Assembly: GCA_049999725.1 (NCBI GenBank)
Contig: JBNGIS010011932.1
Location: forward strand, 1 to 38,887
Length of the DNA: 38,887 bases
Source of the DNA: Haplomitrium mnioides
Lineage: Eukaryota > Marchantiophyta > Haplomitriopsida > Calobryales
Direction of reading: 5' to 3'
Notes under the pieces: generated by a model
Told to the model about the DNA's origin: nothing
Databases searched by the model: none
What the model saw: the letters and a program-made list of their open reading frames with translations, nothing else
Made by a program: the position numbers and the translations under genes
Shown here: positions 36,641 to 38,887 of the stretch, piece by piece
Position numbering within the stretch: the stretch's first letter is position 1
Layout of the letters: each line of letters starts with the position of its first letter

Positions 36641-38823
36641 GAAGGTTTTTGTGTATAAGGTTCATTGTTTGGTTTTTATATCAATGGTATATGATGTAAA
36701 GATATAGGTGGTAATGTTCATGGACGTGTGGTAGGTTTTAGATGGAGCATGTTTGTGTATAAGGTTCATTGTTTGGTTTTCATATCAATGGTATGTGATA
36801 TAAATATATTGGGTGTAATGTACATGTAAGTGTGGTAGTTTCTTGTTGGAGTATGTTTGTGTATAAGGTTCATTGTTTAGTTTTCATATCACTGGTATAT
36901 GATATAGAGATATAGGTGGTAATGTTCATGGATGTATGGCAGTTTCTAGATGGAGTTTGTTTTTGTATAAGGTGCATTGTTTGGTTTTCATGTTAATGGT
37001 ATATTATGTTACAATAGAGGTGGTAATGTTTATAGATGTGTGGTTGTATCGAGATAGAGTATGTTTTTTTATTAGGTTAATTGTTTGGTTTCCATATCAA
37101 TGGTATATGATGTAAAGATATAGGCGGTAATGTTTATGGACGTGTGGTAGTTTCTATATGGAGTATGTTTGTGTATAAGGTTCATTGTTCGGTTTTTATA
37201 TCAATGTTATATGATGTAAATATAGAGGTGGTAATGTTCATTGACGTGTGGTAGTTTCTAGATGGAGTTTGTTTGTGTATAAAGGTTCATTGTTTCTTTT
37301 TCATATCAATGGTATATGATGTGAAGATGCTCGTGGTAATGTTCATGGATGTGTGGTAGTTTGTAGATGGAGTATGTTTGTGCATAAGGTGTATTGTTTG
37401 GTTTTCATATCAATGGTATATGATGTAAAGACATAGGTGATTATTTTCATGGACGTGTGGTAGTTTCTAGATGGAGTATGTTTTTTATAAGGTTCATTGT
37501 TTGTTTTTCATGTCGATGGTATGTGCTTCAAAAATATAGGGTGTAATGTTAATGGACATGTGGTAGTATCTAGATGGAGTTTGTTTGTGTATAAGGTTCA
37601 TTGTTTGGTGTTCATATCAATGGTATATGATGTATAGATAAAGGTGGTAATGGTCATGGACGTATGGTAGTTTCTAGATGGAGTATGTTTGTCTATAAAG
37701 TTCATTGTTTGGTTTTCATGTCAATGGTATATGATGTAAAGATATAGGTGGTAATGTTCATGGACGTGTGGTAGCTTCTAGATGGTGTATGTTTGTCTAT
37801 AAGGTTCATTGTTTGGTTTCCATATCAATGGTATATTATGTAACGATATAGGTGGTAATGTTCATGGACGTGTGGTAGTTTCTAGATGGAGTATGTTTTT
37901 CTGTAAGGTTCATTGTTTGGTTTTCATATCAATGGTATATGATGTAAAGATTTAGGTGGTAATGTTTATGGACGTGCGGTAGTTTCTAGATGGAGTATGT
38001 TTGTGTATTAGAGTCATTGTTTGGATTTCAAGTCAATGGTATATGATGTGAAGAAATAGGTGGTAATGTTTATCGACGTGTGGTAGTTTCTGGATAGATT
38101 ATGTTTGTGTATAAGTGTCATTGTTTGGTATTCATGTCAATGGTATATGATGTAAAGATATAGGTGGTAATGTTCATGGACGTTTGGTAGTTTCTGGATG
38201 GAGTATGTTTGTGTACAAGGGTCATTGTTTGGTGTTCATATCAATAGTATATGATGTAAAGATATAGGTGGTAATGTTCATGGTTGTGTGGTAGTTTCTA
38301 GATGGAGTATGTTTTTTTTCAAGGGTCATTGTTTGGTTTTCATATCAATCGTATATGATGTAAATATATAGGTGGTAATATTCATGGACGTGTGTTAGTT
38401 TCTAGATGGAGTATGTTTGTGTTTAAGGTTCATTGTTTGGTTTTCATACCAATGGTATATGATGTTAAGGTGTAGGTGGTAATGTTCATGGACGTGTGGT
38501 AGTTTCTAGATGGAGTATGTTTGTGTATAAGGTGTTTGGTTTTCATATCAATGGTATATGATGTGAAGTTATAGGTGGTAATGTTCATGGATGTATCGTG
38601 GTTTCTAGATGGAGTATGTTTGTGTATAAGATTCATTGTTTGGTTTTCATATCAATGGTATATATATGATGTAGAGATGTAGGTGGTAATGTTTATGGAT
38701 GTGTGGTAGTTTCTAAATGCAATATGTTTGTGTATAAGGTTCATTGTTTGGTTTTCATGTCAATGGTATATGATGTTAATATATAGGAGGTAATGTTCAT
38801 AGACAACAACCGCTACTTTGAAC

Positions 38824-38846
38824 CAGGAACTGCTACTAAGTTCCTG
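38824..38846. other. Inverted repeat, 7-bp stem, 9-nt loop
   Basis: CAGGAAC at 38824-38830 pairs with GTTCCTG at 38840-38846 around TGCTACTAA. Beyond one mismatch the outer AA and TT can also pair. It is only 20 bp from the array edge. Function unknown. Confidence 0.55.
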
Positions 38847-38860
38847 TTTAACTTGGCAGT

Positions 38861-38885
38861 CGAATTTTTTTTTTTTGGAAATTCG
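38861..38885. other. Inverted repeat around a T run
   Basis: CGAATTT at 38861-38867 is the reverse complement of AAATTCG at 38879-38885. The space between is mainly T (12 T at 38865-38876, overlapping the left arm). It could be a chance feature of AT-rich sequence, or the edge of a small element cut by the window end. Confidence 0.4.
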
Positions 38886-38887
38886 GC

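Larger units (their letters stand above)
485..38804. repeat. Satellite array, about 104-bp monomer, about 365-370 copies
   Basis: One monomer recurs head to tail across 38.3 kb with no inversion seen. Period examples measured between the same 'gtttct' or 'ggttct' word are 104 bp each: 2289 to 2393 (family A), 13317 to 13421 (family C), 23335 to 23439 (family B). All families share 'ttttcatatca', 'agatataggtggt', 'gtttctagatgg' (or 'ggttctagatg') and 'tgtttgtgtataag'. The family B consensus composition on the + strand is about T 43, G 29, A 26, C 6. Most full monomers carry TCTAGA, so an XbaI digest should give a 104-bp ladder. Both ends of the array lie inside the window, apart from a 10-N gap near 30.13 kb. 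Such arrays are normally heterochromatic (pericentromeric, subtelomeric or interstitial); location cannot be told from sequence alone. Confidence 0.97.
22346..38804. repeat. Satellite subfamily B, second block (B2)
   Basis: The monomers carry 'catggacgtgtggtagtttc', 'tagatggagtatgtttgtg' and usually 'ataaggttcattgtttgg' rather than the 'aagggtcatt' typical of B1. A representative monomer is 23335-23438. It is the most regular part of the array and shows several nested higher-order units, listed separately. It ends abruptly at 38804 inside a monomer, just after 'catagac'. Confidence 0.9.
38805..38887. other. Right flanking sequence, not satellite
   Basis: The array stops abruptly after 'ttcatagac' at 38804 and non-repetitive sequence with a normal C content follows. 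It holds a small inverted repeat, a run of 12 T and a second inverted repeat at the window end. I do not recognise it. No coding call is possible in 83 bases. Confidence 0.85.

Noticed and set aside
485-38804. CRISPR array
   Set aside because: The whole 104-bp unit is repeated with no unique spacers, and the repeat is far too long.
485-38804. Tandem-repeat protein gene (for example a repeat-rich surface protein)
   Set aside because: Monomer length is 104 rather than a multiple of three, indels and stops are frequent in every frame, and the consensus frame itself ends each monomer with TGA.
485-38804. CENP-B box or telomere-type repeats
   Set aside because: I see no TTCG....A..CGGG-like motif and no runs of TTAGGG, TTTAGGG or related units.
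38865-38876. Run of T as a transcription terminator or retroelement poly(A) tail on the minus strand
   Set aside because: No gene lies upstream, the run is only 12 T, and the window ends too soon to look for target-site duplications or an element body.
38824-38885. Terminal inverted repeats of a small DNA transposon inserted at the array edge
   Set aside because: The two inverted repeats are separate short hairpins, not matching ends of one element, and no target-site duplication is visible.
1-38887. Bacterial or phage locus with a defence or other gene system
   Set aside because: There are no genes, ribosome-binding sites or operon structure; the content is a eukaryotic-type satellite.

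Overview
This window is essentially one tandem satellite array. From about 485 to 38804 the sequence is roughly 365 to 370 head-to-tail copies of a monomer of about 104 bp, all in the same orientation. Short single-copy-looking flanks lie on each side: 1-319, a 100-N gap at 320-419, 420-484 on the left, and 38805-38887 on the right. I see no convincing protein gene, tRNA, rRNA, CRISPR array, operon or transposon in the array. The organism is a eukaryote, since a 38-kb AT-rich satellite with multimeric higher-order units is typical of plant or animal heterochromatin. I lean towards a plant, but nothing here fixes the lineage.

The array is built from blocks of related monomer families. Family A (485 to about 6395) has 'tcaagagtatatg' and 'catacacgtatgg'. 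It is the most diverged and has the most small partial-monomer duplications. Family B (about 6396-11309, and again about 22346-38804) has 'tcaatggtatatgat' and 'catggacgtgtgg'. Family C (about 11310-22345) has 'catggaggtgtggtaggtt' and 'gatgcaggatg', with scattered B-type monomers. C therefore sits inside B, as if it expanded from within a B array.

Over the 104-bp period lies a higher-order structure recognisable from shared private variants: a 1811-bp block repeated in B1; a unit of about 3.3 kb (32 monomers) and a unit of about 2.4-2.5 kb (23-24 monomers) in C; a unit of about 16-21 monomers copied three to four times at 23.5-30.1 kb; an 8-mer of exactly 832 bp at about 31.67-33.33 kb that contains an alternating two-monomer pattern; and a 5-mer near 35.3-36.5 kb. 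This is the pattern expected from repeated unequal exchange or segmental amplification.

Other sequence-level features are extreme strand asymmetry (in the B consensus I count T 43, G 29, A 26 and C 6 of 104 on the + strand), one CpG per A or B monomer that often appears as TG or CA, a short dyad (CATAT..ATATG) conserved in all families, and a minus-strand chain of 35-codon ORFs joined by ATGA overlaps. The ORF chain accounts for nearly all open frames in the window, and I judge it non-coding. The only candidate host coding sequence is a 59-codon open stretch at 143-319 running into the left gap, which I do not recognise.
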